64,000 bases of DNA from Kitasatospora sp. NBC_00374 (GCF_041434935.1 NZ_CP107965.1:62001-126000); one strand, 5' to 3'. Numbered from the stretch's first letter, positions 1 through 8,776 are shown. A program made the numbers and translations. Notes: a model not told the origin generated them from the letters alone.

Positions 1-1237
1 CCTTCAGCGGGTCGTTGCCGGCGATGGCCGCGGTCCAGATGCGTTCGGGCCGGGCGTAGTCCGCCAGCGGGTCGCCGGCCTTCAGCCGCTCCTGGTCGAC
101 CAGGAGGTCGGCGGTCTCCAGCAAGGTGCCCGAGAACTTGCGGGCGGCGCTGATGCGGGAGTGGAAGGTGATGACGCGCCGGAGCCCGAGGTCGGCGACG
201 GCGCGCAGAACTGCGACCTGGAGGGCGAGCCTCTGGAGGTCCTCGTTGGTGCGCTGGGAGCGCAGGTCGGCGACGGCGGGCAGCATGAGCAGGTCGCGCA
301 GGTCCTCGTCGGTGACGACGGGCACCAAAACCTTGTAGTCGGCGACCCAGCCCTCGGCCTGGGCCTGGGTGTAGGAGTAGCGGGCGACGACCCGGCCGAA
401 GATCTGCTCGTCGTCCATCGAGAACAGCTTCGGGGCTTTCCCGATCACGAGATCGGTCAGGTCGTCGCCGCCGGAGCGTTGGCCGGCGATGCGCGGGGTG
501 GCGGTGAAGTAGAGGCGGCGGGCGGCGGGGACCTGGTCGTCGTCGTGAACGGCGGCCCACGGCTTGTCCACGGCGCCGGCGGTGCGGTGGGCCTCGTCGA
601 TGACCACCAGGTCCCAGCTGGGCAGGCGGAAGTCCGCGTGGGCCTTCACCAGCCGTGCCAGCGAGGCGTAGGTGGCGTAGACGGTGACCGGTTGGTCGGC
701 GGCGGCGGAGGCGACGATGTCGGCGAGCTCGGCGGCGTCGGTGGTGACCCTGGCTTCGATGTGGCCGCCGGCCTCGGCGCGCTCCAGAGCCTCCTCGCGC
801 GAGCACGCCGCGACCGACAGGCCCCGTCGGCCGTGCCGGGTGCTCCAGGCGTTGGCCGTCTGCTCCAGCAGCTCGATGGTCGGGACGAGGACCAGGACGC
901 GGCCGCGCAGGGCGAGCCGGCGGGCGCACTCTGCGGAGACGGCGGTCTTGCCGGAGCCGCAGGTCATCTCGACCGTGGCCCGGCCGCCGTCCTTGACCTC
1001 CCTTACCGCGTCCGTGGTGATGGCCTTCTGGTAGTCCCGCAACTCGGTGATGACAACCCGAGGCGGTGCCTTGGGGCGGCGAGGGGGTGGTGGTGCGTCG
1101 GCGATCGCGCGCGCCCACTGGTCGGAGTGCGGCGTGCTGGTGGCGGACTGGTCCACGTCAGGTGCTCCTGCGTTGTTCATCGCTCCGTCTGGGTCAGGGT
1201 CGGTCGCGGTGCCAGCCGAATCGGGATCGTGGGTCAC
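1..1237 (-). CDS. DEAD/DEAH-box (SF2) helicase, C-terminus cut by window edge
   Basis: Superfamily 2 helicase that would use ATP to move along or unwind nucleic acid. Visible motifs are LRDYQ near the N-terminus, Walker A GSGKT at about residue 92, DEAH inside VVIDEAHR at about 211 and motif III TATP at about 243. The C-terminal RecA lobe continues beyond base 1. The chosen GTG start at 1237 overlaps the stop of the upstream HTH gene as GTGA, which implies translational coupling; an in-frame ATG at 1180 is the alternative. It is the third gene after a Tap-like and a small HTH gene, so a role in replicon-end maintenance is inferred. Helicase genes are known near Streptomyces telomeres (ttrA), but I cannot assign it to that family. 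Confidence 0.85.
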   Translation of the reverse strand, partial: MTHDPDSAGTATDPDPDGAMNNAGAPDVDQSATSTPHSDQWARAIADAPPPPRRPKAPPRVVITELRDYQKAITTDAVREVKDGGRATVEMTCGSGKTAVSAECARRLALRGRVLVLVPTIELLEQTANAWSTRHGRRGLSVAACSREEALERAEAGGHIEARVTTDAAELADIVASAAADQPVTVYATYASLARLVKAHADFRLPSWDLVVIDEAHRTAGAVDKPWAAVHDDDQVPAARRLYFTATPRIAGQRSGGDDLTDLVIGKAPKLFSMDDEQIFGRVVARYSYTQAQAEGWVADYKVLVPVVTDEDLRDLLMLPAVADLRSQRTNEDLQRLALQVAVLRAVADLGLRRVITFHSRISAARKFSGTLLETADLLVDQERLKAGDPLADYARPERIWTAAIAGNDPLK

Positions 1238-1962
1238 CGTCGGCCGCCCTTGCGCTTGTTCGGGCGCGGCACCCATCCCCTGACCTGGAGCCACAGGATT
1301 TCAGCGCCCGGCCGGGCCCGGCCGGTCTCCACCAGCCAGGCCAACACCGCCGCGGTGACGTCACCCCGCTGGTCGGCCACTCGCCGGGACCACTCGCGGG
1401 CGTCGAACCCGCCGGTGACGGTGGAGCCGTAGCTGCGCTCCTCGGTGCCGTCGGCTCGCGGGACGACACCGCGGCGCAGGCCCGGGGAGTCCTTCCGCGA
1501 TCCGGCGGCGTGGATGAACTGGTCGGACTTCATGCGGACGGTGACAGCGACCCGGCCGTTGACCTTGGCGGTCTCGTGGATGACCTCTGCCAGGTGTGAG
1601 GCCCCGGACAGGATGGCCTGGCGCCCGGCGGTCCCGGTGCTCGACTTCCCGAGCTCGCCGACGATGTTCTTTCCGCGCACCCGGGCCTTCTGGCCGCTGC
1701 GGGTACGCCGGTCCGTGATGTTCTGCTGGGCGATCGCGGCCAGGGCGTCAAGGTCGCGCTCACCGCCGCGCACGGCGCGCAGCACCTGCTGCAGGGCGCC
1801 GATGTAGGCCTTCCCCTTTCCTCCACCCTTGGTGAAGATCTGGGAGATGGTAGAGGCGTCGCGGCCGATCATCCCGGCTACCTGGGAGCGGTTGTAGCCG
1901 AGGTCGATCAGGTCCTTGGCGAGGCGGCCGGCCTCGTTCAGCGGGGGCGGGGTGGCGGGCAT
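1234..1962 (-). CDS. HTH DNA-binding protein, possible Tpg-like terminal-protein candidate
   Basis: 242 residues. A helix-turn-helix lies at about residues 20-45 (YNRSQVAGMIGRDASTISQI), followed by a basic arginine-rich middle and a basic tail. The gene sits directly downstream of a Tap-like gene, as tpg follows tap in Streptomyces, and its HTH-then-basic-core layout recalls Tpg telomere terminal proteins. It is longer than the usual Tpg of about 184 residues and I see no decisive signature, so this is inference from position. Its stop overlaps the helicase start by four bases. It could instead be a plasmid replication or partition regulator. Confidence 0.7.
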   Translation of the reverse strand: MPATPPPLNEAGRLAKDLIDLGYNRSQVAGMIGRDASTISQIFTKGGGKGKAYIGALQQVLRAVRGGERDLDALAAIAQQNITDRRTRSGQKARVRGKNIVGELGKSSTGTAGRQAILSGASHLAEVIHETAKVNGRVAVTVRMKSDQFIHAAGSRKDSPGLRRGVVPRADGTEERSYGSTVTGGFDAREWSRRVADQRGDVTAAVLAWLVETGRARPGAEILWLQVRGWVPRPNKRKGGRR

Positions 1963-2032
1963 CGGCTCTTCCTCAGCGGTGGCAGTACGGGCGGCGGTTG
2001 GACGTCGGGGTGCCGGACGACCGGGGGGTGCC

Positions 2033-2072
2033 CGGGCCCGGGCCGGCCGCGAGTGCGAGCGGCCCGGGCCCG
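2033..2072 (-). terminator. GC-rich hairpin after the Tap-like gene
   Basis: A 12-bp perfect stem (CGGGCCCGGGCC at 2033-2044 against 2061-2072) with a 16-base loop lies between the Tap-like stop at 2086 and the start of the next gene at 1962. It may partly terminate or stabilise the transcript while letting some readthrough reach the HTH and helicase genes. Confidence 0.5.
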
Positions 2073-2085
2073 GCGGCGAATGCTG

Positions 2086-4302
2086 TCAGGCGACCTGCTG
2101 GGCCAGGTGGGCCCGGCCTCGGTCACGCAGGGCCAGCAGGTCCACGACCGTGGTCGGCTTGGCAACCGGCCCGGGCAGAACGCCCTTGAGCAGGTAGTCG
2201 CCAGGCACACCGCGCGAGGGCCAGCCCGGGTCTTGGGTGAGGTAGATCGCGTCGGTCCGGAAGGCGACCACCGTGCCCGGCGGCACGTGAAGTGCCCCAA
2301 CCGTGGCAAGGACCTCGCCCTCCTCCTTCATCACCATTTCCAGCAGAGCGGCACGCCCCCCTCCCCAGACCGCAGCGGACCAGTCCGGGTGAGGGTCGCT
2401 CGCCGTGTGGCTGAGGTGCTGCCAGGTGATGCCGTTCGCGTCCTGGTGCAGGATCTCCACCCCGTCCGGAACCTGCTGGCCATGGGCGGTGAATCCGCTG
2501 TTCAACGTCGGCCCCTGAGCGAAAGCACCGATCCCGTACAGCAGGACGGAACGAATCCCTCGGGAGGCCAGGTGGTACGCCTGGCGGAGGCCCGGATCGT
2601 TGTTGAGCTGCGCCTGTGCCGCCAGGCCCGCCCACGTGGCCTTCAGCTTGTCCGCCCACTCCTTCAGCGGAGATCCCGCCTTCCACACCAACCCGTCGAG
2701 GACCTCGACGTGCCACCCGCGGGCGCGCGCGATGACCACCTCCGGGCCGCTGGCCCAGGTCGTGAAGCTGGTGCCGGGCCGCGCGGGGTAGTCCCAAGAC
2801 CGCTCTCCGGGGACCGGTGCCGGCAGCAGGCCGATGTGCTGCCACCCGGACGGGACAGTGACCTTGAGATTCCAGTGCGAGGGGGCCATCAGCGCGTCGT
2901 CCTGCTCCCTTTCGGAGAGCGAGGCGAAGGCCGCCCGGGTAAGCCGGGACGGAGCTCCGACACCGCTCTTCCAGGTGTGCTTGGCGTACGCGAAGATGCG
3001 GTCGTACTCGACCAGACCCGGCAGTACTTCCGGCACGCGGGGCGGCAGGATCAGCTCGGTGCGACCCTGGCCAGCTGTCGCGTGGATCAGCTCGCGCAGC
3101 TCCCTACTCAGCACCGGGTAGCCGTCCGCCCATACCCCCCTCTTCGGGAGCGTGTGGCGCCACAGGTCCAGCGCGGTGGCCGACGGGAAACCGAGGAGGA
3201 CCTGCTTCTCCCACCCCTTATTCGCACGGATCGCCTCGTACATGAAGAGGAACGCCTGGCGGACCACGGCCACGTTGGCCCCGCCGGTGTCGAACCACTG
3301 CCCCGCCGAGAGGATTTCGACGCTCATGTCCTCGGGCTGGGCGTTGACCCGGACGTAGCGGCCCACCGGGTGACGCTCGTGGACGAAGTGACCCGCCGTC
3401 GTGTCCCGCCCGCGGCCGACCGCCGTGGTCCAACGCGGGGAGGGAGTGTTCAGCCACAAGCTCACCGCGCTGGTCAGCGTCGGGAATCGCTCGGCGCCGA
3501 CGTGCCAGGGCGCACCGTTGGTGACGTAGATCCGCCGGGTGCCCGGCGCGGCGGCCTGCACGGCATCGAGGATCTCACCGGGCGTACGCGCGCCGAGCTC
3601 GACCCGGACGATCTGCCCCTTGAGCGTCATCTCGCCGGTGGCGGTGTCCAGGAAGATCATGCTGCGCAGGCTGTGGTTGAACACCGCCCGCTCGGAGACC
3701 AGGTCGGGATCGAGGCGGGTGAACGCCGCTCCCTGCGGGCCGGCCGGGATCGTCGGCAGCTCACGGAAGACGAGCCCGGCGTCGGTCGGCACCGCGGGCT
3801 CGGGGTCCTCGGCGGTCGGGGGCTCTTCAACCGGCCGGGCCTGCGGCTCGGGGGCCTGGAGCTCGTCGGCGGGTTCGGGGGCGGCGGCCGCCTCGGGGAT
3901 GCCAGCCTCGCGGTCAGGGGCCGGAGGAACGGCGACTGCCTCCGCCGCAACGGCTGCGGGTGCGGTTTCCACGGCAGCGGACCCGGACGGCTCGGGCTGC
4001 GGGGTGACAGCCGGGGACGGCTCGGGCTGCGCCGCGGGGGCGGAGCGCAGTTCGACGGGGGTGGGGTCCAGCAGGGGGGCGATCTCGACGACTTCGCCGA
4101 CCGACATGCCGGCGGCCTTCGCGATCGCGTCCGCCTTCGCGCCCTCGAACGCGGCGGCGGTCTGCATCACCTTGCGGGCCCGCTGGTCCCGCAGCTTGTC
4201 TCGTGCGGCGGATGCGGCGGCCAGGGTCTTCTCGGCGACGCCGAGTTCGGCGCGCAGGTCGCGCAGGTCGGCGAGTCCCTTGTTGTAGTCCTGGCGTCCC
4301 AT
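2086..4302 (-). CDS. Tap-like telomere-associated / family-B-polymerase-like protein
   Basis: 738 residues from the ATG at 4302, chosen for its strong AAGGAGG site; an upstream in-frame start at 4401 lacks one. Residues 1-75 form a charged helix plus an HTH-like stretch (IAKAAGMSVGEVVEI). A Pro/Ala/Glu linker follows to about 200, then a large C-terminal domain. That domain has polymerase-like motifs: A-like EYDRIFAYA near 432, B-like ASRGIRSVLLYGIG near 584 and C-like FRTDAIYLT near 682, with an aromatic/arginine segment before motif C. From memory, Streptomyces Tap (about 740 residues, recruits the terminal protein to telomeres) has the same length and motif order. The linker, length and following small HTH gene support a divergent Tap. 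A protein-primed polymerase relative is the alternative. Confidence 0.6.
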   Translation of the reverse strand: MGRQDYNKGLADLRDLRAELGVAEKTLAAASAARDKLRDQRARKVMQTAAAFEGAKADAIAKAAGMSVGEVVEIAPLLDPTPVELRSAPAAQPEPSPAVTPQPEPSGSAAVETAPAAVAAEAVAVPPAPDREAGIPEAAAAPEPADELQAPEPQARPVEEPPTAEDPEPAVPTDAGLVFRELPTIPAGPQGAAFTRLDPDLVSERAVFNHSLRSMIFLDTATGEMTLKGQIVRVELGARTPGEILDAVQAAAPGTRRIYVTNGAPWHVGAERFPTLTSAVSLWLNTPSPRWTTAVGRGRDTTAGHFVHERHPVGRYVRVNAQPEDMSVEILSAGQWFDTGGANVAVVRQAFLFMYEAIRANKGWEKQVLLGFPSATALDLWRHTLPKRGVWADGYPVLSRELRELIHATAGQGRTELILPPRVPEVLPGLVEYDRIFAYAKHTWKSGVGAPSRLTRAAFASLSEREQDDALMAPSHWNLKVTVPSGWQHIGLLPAPVPGERSWDYPARPGTSFTTWASGPEVVIARARGWHVEVLDGLVWKAGSPLKEWADKLKATWAGLAAQAQLNNDPGLRQAYHLASRGIRSVLLYGIGAFAQGPTLNSGFTAHGQQVPDGVEILHQDANGITWQHLSHTASDPHPDWSAAVWGGGRAALLEMVMKEEGEVLATVGALHVPPGTVVAFRTDAIYLTQDPGWPSRGVPGDYLLKGVLPGPVAKPTTVVDLLALRDRGRAHLAQQVA

Positions 4303-4407
4303 CACTCCCCCTCCTTGTCGATGGTGTTGCTGGTGCCGCGCTCGGCGGTCCGGGTCCGCAGGTCGGCCGGAGCCGAAACGGAGTGCATGGTCACGGAACA
4401 AGTCTCC

Positions 4408-4441
4408 TGTAAAGCCAATTTACATGTCAAGTGGCTTTACA
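4408..4441. promoter_or_regulatory. 34-bp palindromic operator upstream of the Tap-like gene
   Basis: Perfect 10-bp arms TGTAAAGCCA (4408-4417) and TGGCTTTACA (4432-4441) flank a palindromic ACATGT centre. A matching 34-bp site lies at 5314-5347 before the HTH regulator gene. The site is about 105 bases upstream of the Tap-like start, and its AT content stands out from the surroundings. It is probably bound by the regulator encoded at 4514-5311. Confidence 0.75.
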
Positions 4442-4513
4442 CTTACGAATGAATGGGGTCGCCCCCTTTGACCCCGCCAGCATCCGGACGTTGGTCAGGC
4501 CACGGCGGCAGGG

Positions 4514-5311
4514 TCAGCGGCCATCGCCCTGCCCTGCCAGGGCCAGGGTCTCGGCGGCCAGACGGCGCCGATGCTCGGTCGCCTGCTCCAGGTTCGCCCG
4601 GAGGCGGTCGGCCTCGGCGGCCGGGTCGACGGTCAGGGGTTCGATCGCGGGATGGCCGGCTGCCAGGATCTGCTGGTACGCGGCCCGCTGGTGCGGGGTC
4701 TCCTGCCGGAAGGGCACGCTGACCGCGCCGGACGCCCTGTCCTCCCACATGTCGATGGCGATCCGGGCATCGGCGACGGTCACCACATAGTCGTGGTGCG
4801 CGGCCAGCCAGTTCGCCGCGGTCCTCAGTGCTTCCCAGCGGACCTCGACCCGGTGGAGAGACCGGTCCCGCTCCTCGCGGGCGATCCGCTCTTCCTGGAG
4901 CCGGGGGCGCAGGTTGTTGTAGTCGCGCAAGGCGTCCATCAGGCCGATCAGGCGGCCTGCCTCCTCGCCACTGCTCTGTTCCGGGTGCTCCTGCAGGTGG
5001 CGGTAGACGCTCTTCTGGAAGTGGTTGGCCTCCTGGCCGTCCAGATTGAGTCCGGTGAAGCCTTCCAGAGTCACGGGGCTGACGGGCACGGCGTTCTCCT
5101 TGGCGGGGCGGTGGTCGGGGTCGATGCCCTGGGATCGCAGGTCGGCGTAGACCGTGGGCCGACTGACGCGGGCGGCCTCGGCGAGCGCGGAGACGTTGGT
5201 CTCTCCCGCATCCCAGGCGGCGGCGATCAGTGCGGCCCGGCGGCCGGGGGCGGACCAGGTCCTCAGCTCGATCAGGGCGATCTCGATTTGCGTGCTCACA
5301 GGTACGAGCAT
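4514..5311 (-). CDS. HTH transcriptional regulator, likely autoregulated
   Basis: 265 residues. An N-terminal TetR-like HTH at about residues 28-60 contains LAEAARVSRPTVYADLRSQGI. The rest is helical and charged, with a coiled-coil-like C-terminus; I do not recognise a ligand domain. The ATG at 5311 is three bases from a 34-bp palindrome, so the message may be nearly leaderless; a GTG at 5296 is the alternative start. A second copy of the palindrome precedes the Tap-like gene just downstream, so this protein most likely represses itself and that module. Confidence 0.8.
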   Translation of the reverse strand: MLVPVSTQIEIALIELRTWSAPGRRAALIAAAWDAGETNVSALAEAARVSRPTVYADLRSQGIDPDHRPAKENAVPVSPVTLEGFTGLNLDGQEANHFQKSVYRHLQEHPEQSSGEEAGRLIGLMDALRDYNNLRPRLQEERIAREERDRSLHRVEVRWEALRTAANWLAAHHDYVVTVADARIAIDMWEDRASGAVSVPFRQETPHQRAAYQQILAAGHPAIEPLTVDPAAEADRLRANLEQATEHRRRLAAETLALAGQGDGR

Positions 5312-5313
5312 GC

Positions 5314-5347
5314 TGTAAAACTGCTTGACATGGCAAGTCGCTTTACA
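5314..5347. promoter_or_regulatory. 34-bp palindromic operator upstream of the HTH regulator
   Basis: Outer arms TGTAAA (5314-5319) and TTTACA (5342-5347), inner arms CTTG and CAAG, centre ACATGG. Length, outer arms and centre match the site at 4408-4441, so the two are paired operators for one protein. A TTGACA at 5325-5330 lies inside and could be a -35 for a plus-strand transcript, but its distance to TACAAT is too short for a normal promoter. Confidence 0.75.
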
Positions 5348-5528
5348 ATTCTGGCCGCATGTCGCTCGTCAGCGGCCGCAAAGCTCGTGACCGCCTCACC
5401 TCCCCGGAACCAGGTCGGCCCGATCGCCTGGGGAGGCCGGGGCTGGCGTCCTCGAATATGACGACGCCCGGACGGGCACTGGGCTTACAGTGCAGGTCAA
5501 CCGGTACGTGGCAGATCGAGGGGGAACG

Positions 5529-6116
5529 GTGACTCAGAGCATCGGAGCGCGGAGACTCGGCATGCTGGAGAACGAGGAATCCACCATGCTGGCCGCCTCT
5601 CTGACGGGGGCGGCTGCACTGCTCGCCGGCGTCGGCTCGTTCTCCTTCGTCCTTGCCTCGCAGCTCTGGCACGACCACCGGGTCGCGGCGACGGCGGTCC
5701 AGGCCGCAGCGGCGCTCCTCGCCGCTGGAGTGACCTTTCCCCTCGCGAGGTGGCTGTTGCGCCGGTTCAACGCGCGCTGGTGGCACGTCGCCGTCGCGCT
5801 GGCCGGGATGCTCGCCCTAACGGCAGCTGCTCCGAGCGCCTCGGCGTACGTCTTCCCGGAGCCGATGGACCGCTATCACCGCGAGCTCGGGGGCCCGGGC
5901 AAGTGCCTGAACCTGAGCCCGTACGCCTCCGACGACGCCTTTCCCCGGGCAGCCCAGGTCACCTATACCCGGCAGGCGCCGGGCCGGATGACCGTCACGC
6001 CGCTGGACCGCAGCGTCCCGCCGCTGGTGCTCGACCACGCCCGACGCGGGGGAACCAAGCACCTGACGGCCGCCGACCCCGGCTCGGCCGAGATCCTGCG
6101 CTCCTACGGCTGCTGA
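5529..6116 (+). CDS. Membrane-anchored hypothetical protein
   Basis: 195 residues from the GTG at 5529, which follows a GGGGGAAC ribosome site. Two hydrophobic segments at about residues 25-45 and 55-70, and a third at 85-105 ending in an Ala-rich cleavage-like site (ASAYVFPEP), are followed by an exposed domain of about 85 residues. This suggests a membrane protein with an external C-terminal domain carrying one Cys near the middle and one at the end. No family recognised. It is convergent with the next gene. Confidence 0.7.
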   Translation: MTQSIGARRLGMLENEESTMLAASLTGAAALLAGVGSFSFVLASQLWHDHRVAATAVQAAAALLAAGVTFPLARWLLRRFNARWWHVAVALAGMLALTAAAPSASAYVFPEPMDRYHRELGGPGKCLNLSPYASDDAFPRAAQVTYTRQAPGRMTVTPLDRSVPPLVLDHARRGGTKHLTAADPGSAEILRSYGC

Positions 6117-6123
6117 AACAGGA

Positions 6124-6156
6124 TCGGCCGGAGGCTGCTGCTCTGCCTCCGGCCGA
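6124..6156. terminator. Bidirectional terminator hairpin
   Basis: A perfect 12-bp stem (TCGGCCGGAGGC at 6124-6135 with its complement at 6145-6156) and a 9-base loop lie between two convergent genes, eight bases after the plus-strand stop. A shared terminator is the simplest reading. Confidence 0.75.
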
Positions 6157-6184
6157 CCATGCGGGATCGTACTCGTGCACACCG

Positions 6185-6871
6185 TCACCGCGCCCCAGAT
6201 TTCTCCGTTCCAGCGTGCCGGCTGCGCTGTCCGGCATCGGTCTCCTGGTGGGCTGTTCGGCCGGGGTTGGCCATGTCGGCACGCGCAGCGATCTCGTCGC
6301 CGGTCATGTGCTGGCGGTCGGCGAGGGCTTCGGCCACGGCGGTGATCTGCGGCCAGTAAGTGTCGAGCAGTTGGTCGGCGGCGGTGTGCAGGACGCCGTA
6401 GTCGAGTGCGGCGCTGGCGCCGAAGCCGATGTAGGGATGGGCAGCGGTGATCTCGTCGCGGTCGCCGTCAGCGCAGACTTCGGTGATCAGCGCGGCGAGC
6501 GGGGTCCACAGGCTCTGCTCGCGCAGCCACCGGTCGTTGGCGCGCTCGCCGGCGGCGGTTGCGAGGACTTCACCCCAGAGATCGGCCCCCAGGTGGTTGG
6601 TAGCGGTCACTCCCCCGTCGCCGATTCGCAGGCTCACCCATGCGACATGGGCCCCGGCGGCCATCCCCAGGATCGCGTGGGCCGCTTCGTGGTGGGCCCG
6701 GTAGAGCGCGAATCCGAGCTCGTCCACGCCCAAGGCCGGTTCTGCCGGGCCCTGGTACGGGTCGTCGGGGAGGTTGCGGACCCAGTACGAGTCGTGGCGG
6801 CCGGTGGAAATGTCGTACCAGCGCACTGCCGGGTCCGGCAGCCCTGCGGGGTGGATGTGGAGCTGGCTCAC
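6185..6871 (-). CDS. HExxH zinc metallopeptidase-like protein
   Basis: 228 residues. A zinc motif HEAAH lies at about residues 61-65 inside AHHEAAHAILGMAAG, the helix pattern of M41/FtsH-type peptidases, followed by a glycine-rich strand and GADLWGEVLATAAGE. Such small proteins resemble the peptidase core of FtsH without the AAA domain. A third ligand is probably one of the later acidic residues. There is no signal peptide, so it is probably cytoplasmic. Substrate unknown. Confidence 0.7.
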   Translation of the reverse strand: MSQLHIHPAGLPDPAVRWYDISTGRHDSYWVRNLPDDPYQGPAEPALGVDELGFALYRAHHEAAHAILGMAAGAHVAWVSLRIGDGGVTATNHLGADLWGEVLATAAGERANDRWLREQSLWTPLAALITEVCADGDRDEITAAHPYIGFGASAALDYGVLHTAADQLLDTYWPQITAVAEALADRQHMTGDEIAARADMANPGRTAHQETDAGQRSRHAGTEKSGAR

Positions 6872-6955
6872 GGCGTGCGCCTCTCAGTCGGTAGATTGTC
6901 GAGGTTCGAGTCAGTGCAGACAGGTCGGGCTCGCCGTGAGCCGCTTCTTCCCTTC

Positions 6956-7441
6956 TTACGGGAGCGTGATCACCAGGGCGGCCAGGAGCAGCACCGTCTG
7001 GTGCAGGGCCTGGTCGGCCAGGTACAGGCCGTTCAACCCGGCTGCTTGCAGCTTCGCGAACCCTGGGGACCCGGTGTGCTCCAGAACCCAGCGGACTGGC
7101 CACCGGCGGTCGAAGAAGGCGTGGGTCACGGCCGAGAGGGCGAGAGCTGCGGCCAGCCGGGGCCACGGCAGCTGAAGTGGGAGTGCGACCCGGACCAGGG
7201 CCAGCACGAGTCCGAGAACCAGGTGGTACTGGGTGACGTGGGCCAGGCACGCGCCCCAGCCGCGCCGCGGGCTGACCCCCTTGGCGACTTCGTCGGCCGT
7301 CGGTGCGCCCTTGTTGCTGGCCTGGTGGTCGGTCTGCCCGAAGACGTGGTCGGCGAGTGTGTGGCCGACGGCGAGAGTTGCCCATACCGTGGCGAAGGTC
7401 GCGAGGGTCACGGCCTGGGCGATCTGGTCGGCGCTCGTCAC
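6956..7441 (-). CDS. DUF3307-like small membrane protein
   Basis: 161 residues with four hydrophobic segments. The pattern GHTLADHVFGQTDHQASNKG near the N-terminus, a mid-protein H-rich helix (LAHVTQYHLV), SAVTHAFFD and a terminal LADQALHQTVLLL fits the DUF3307 family of membrane proteins of unknown function. The GTG start overlaps the stop of a 50-residue ORF upstream (GTGA), so the pair is translationally coupled. Confidence 0.7.
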   Translation of the reverse strand: MTSADQIAQAVTLATFATVWATLAVGHTLADHVFGQTDHQASNKGAPTADEVAKGVSPRRGWGACLAHVTQYHLVLGLVLALVRVALPLQLPWPRLAAALALSAVTHAFFDRRWPVRWVLEHTGSPGFAKLQAAGLNGLYLADQALHQTVLLLAALVITLP

Positions 7442-7590
7442 CGGGGCACCTCCGCCGAGGCGAGGGAGCGGGCGGGTGCGGTGGGCGTCGCCACGGTGGA
7501 GAGGCCGGCGAGGTGCCGGTGTCCTCGATGGGCGTCCGGGTGGCTGACGCAGTCCGGCTGGGTGACAGCACGTTCGGTGTGGTGCAGCAT
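7438..7590 (-). CDS. Small ORF coupled to the DUF3307-like gene
   Basis: 50 codons from the ATG at 7590, preceded by GGACAGGAG seven bases away. It is His- and Ala-rich with no recognised domain. Its TGA stop overlaps the GTG of the next gene, which supports real translation, either as a leader peptide or a small protein. Confidence 0.55.
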   Translation of the reverse strand: MLHHTERAVTQPDCVSHPDAHRGHRHLAGLSTVATPTAPARSLASAEVPR

Positions 7591-7681
7591 GGCGGTACTC
7601 CTGTCCGTTGATCAGGTCTGATCGGGTCGTGGAGTCCGGGGCGGCCGCCGTCCGGCCAAGGAATCGCGGCCGCCCCGGGAA

Positions 7682-8758
7682 TCAGCGCCGCGAGAGGGTG
7701 GTGTCCTTCACGGCCATCTCCGCCTTGTGGGCCTCGCCCCACTGCGCCGCCTGGACGGTGTCGACCGTGCGGTCCTCGGAGGTCCAGCCGCAGTTGCAGG
7801 TGGTGCCGACCCGGCCGTCCTTGGCGGCGATCTCGACGACCTGGGTGACGTGGGCCGGCAGGGGCACGTGGAAGGCCGGGTTGGCGGCGTCCTCCTCGGT
7901 GTGGTCGCCGCCCTGGGTCCCGCCCATGAGAGCCCACCGCTCCCAGCCGTTGGGGAACGCGTTGACGATCTTCTCCCGCCGCTTCTGGGCGGTCTTGGTC
8001 GGCACGCCCATCGCGACGGCCAGGTCGGTGACGGTGCCCTCCATCCCGGCGTGGGTGCGGACCGCGGCGTCCGTGATGCCCTTGATGCGCGGCTCCAGCC
8101 GGTGCACCAGGTGGACGAAGACCCAGTACCAGTCGTCCGGCCCGGCGGGGCGGGGGCCCCCTTCGGCGCGCGGGTTGATGCCGGTGCGGAGCATGACCAG
8201 GGCCCACAGGGCAGTGTCCAGCCAGTCCGCGAACCGCTCGGCCTCGAAGCCGACGGTGGCGGCCTCCTCCGGGTGGAGATCGATGGTGTAGGCCCAGCCG
8301 TCGCTGTTGTCCGGCTGCGACTCGGTCGGCTGAGTGGCCCAGATCTCCCACTCGGTGACCGGGTTCTTGAGGACCTTGTCCTGGCGGGCCTGGGCGGTGG
8401 AGCGGGCGGTGTCCATGCCGAGCGCGAGGTGGCCGACGCTGCCGCCGGAGGCGTGGTGGGCCCGGATCGCCGCAGCGGTGATGCCGGCGAGCAGGGTGGT
8501 GCGGACGGTCTCCAGGGTGCTGATCAGCCCGGGCCAGTCGTCGGTGCTGACGGGCTGGGCCTGGCCCTCGCCCTCTTCGAGCCGGTGGTCCTTGCCGGTG
8601 CGCAGGACGCTCAGGCCCCATAGGGCGGAGTGGAGGAAGCTGGCGAGGTCGTCCGCGTCGGCGGGGCCGACGGCGAGGGCTTCCTTGTAGGGGAGGCTGA
8701 GAGTGATGTCGAGGCCGCCTCGCTGGGCGTCAGTTCCGCTGGCAGTGTGCAGGGGCAT
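7682..8758 (-). CDS. Tandem-duplicated HTH protein, candidate autoregulator
   Basis: 358 residues made of two homologous halves of about 120-130 residues. SALWGLSVLRTG in half 1 matches TALWALVMLRTG in half 2, each followed by a DDW segment and an HTH-like stretch (VGHLALGMDTARSTAQARQ, then VTDLAVAMGVPTKTAQKRR) ending in EIWA or ERWA. A C-terminal tail carries CNCGW. A single chain with two HTH units could occupy both halves of the inverted-repeat operator just upstream at 8777-8816. Start supported by GGGAGGG. Function otherwise unknown. Confidence 0.7.
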   Translation of the reverse strand: MPLHTASGTDAQRGGLDITLSLPYKEALAVGPADADDLASFLHSALWGLSVLRTGKDHRLEEGEGQAQPVSTDDWPGLISTLETVRTTLLAGITAAAIRAHHASGGSVGHLALGMDTARSTAQARQDKVLKNPVTEWEIWATQPTESQPDNSDGWAYTIDLHPEEAATVGFEAERFADWLDTALWALVMLRTGINPRAEGGPRPAGPDDWYWVFVHLVHRLEPRIKGITDAAVRTHAGMEGTVTDLAVAMGVPTKTAQKRREKIVNAFPNGWERWALMGGTQGGDHTEEDAANPAFHVPLPAHVTQVVEIAAKDGRVGTTCNCGWTSEDRTVDTVQAAQWGEAHKAEMAVKDTTLSRR

Positions 8759-8776
8759 GGGGTTCCCTCCCGAAGT

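Noticed and set aside
161..1432. Long plus-strand open frame opposite the helicase
   Set aside because: Low-complexity Gly/Val/Asp composition produced by GC bias; the minus strand carries clear helicase motifs.
2053..4452. 799-codon plus-strand frame
   Set aside because: Antisense shadow of the Tap-like gene, with no motif or ribosome site.
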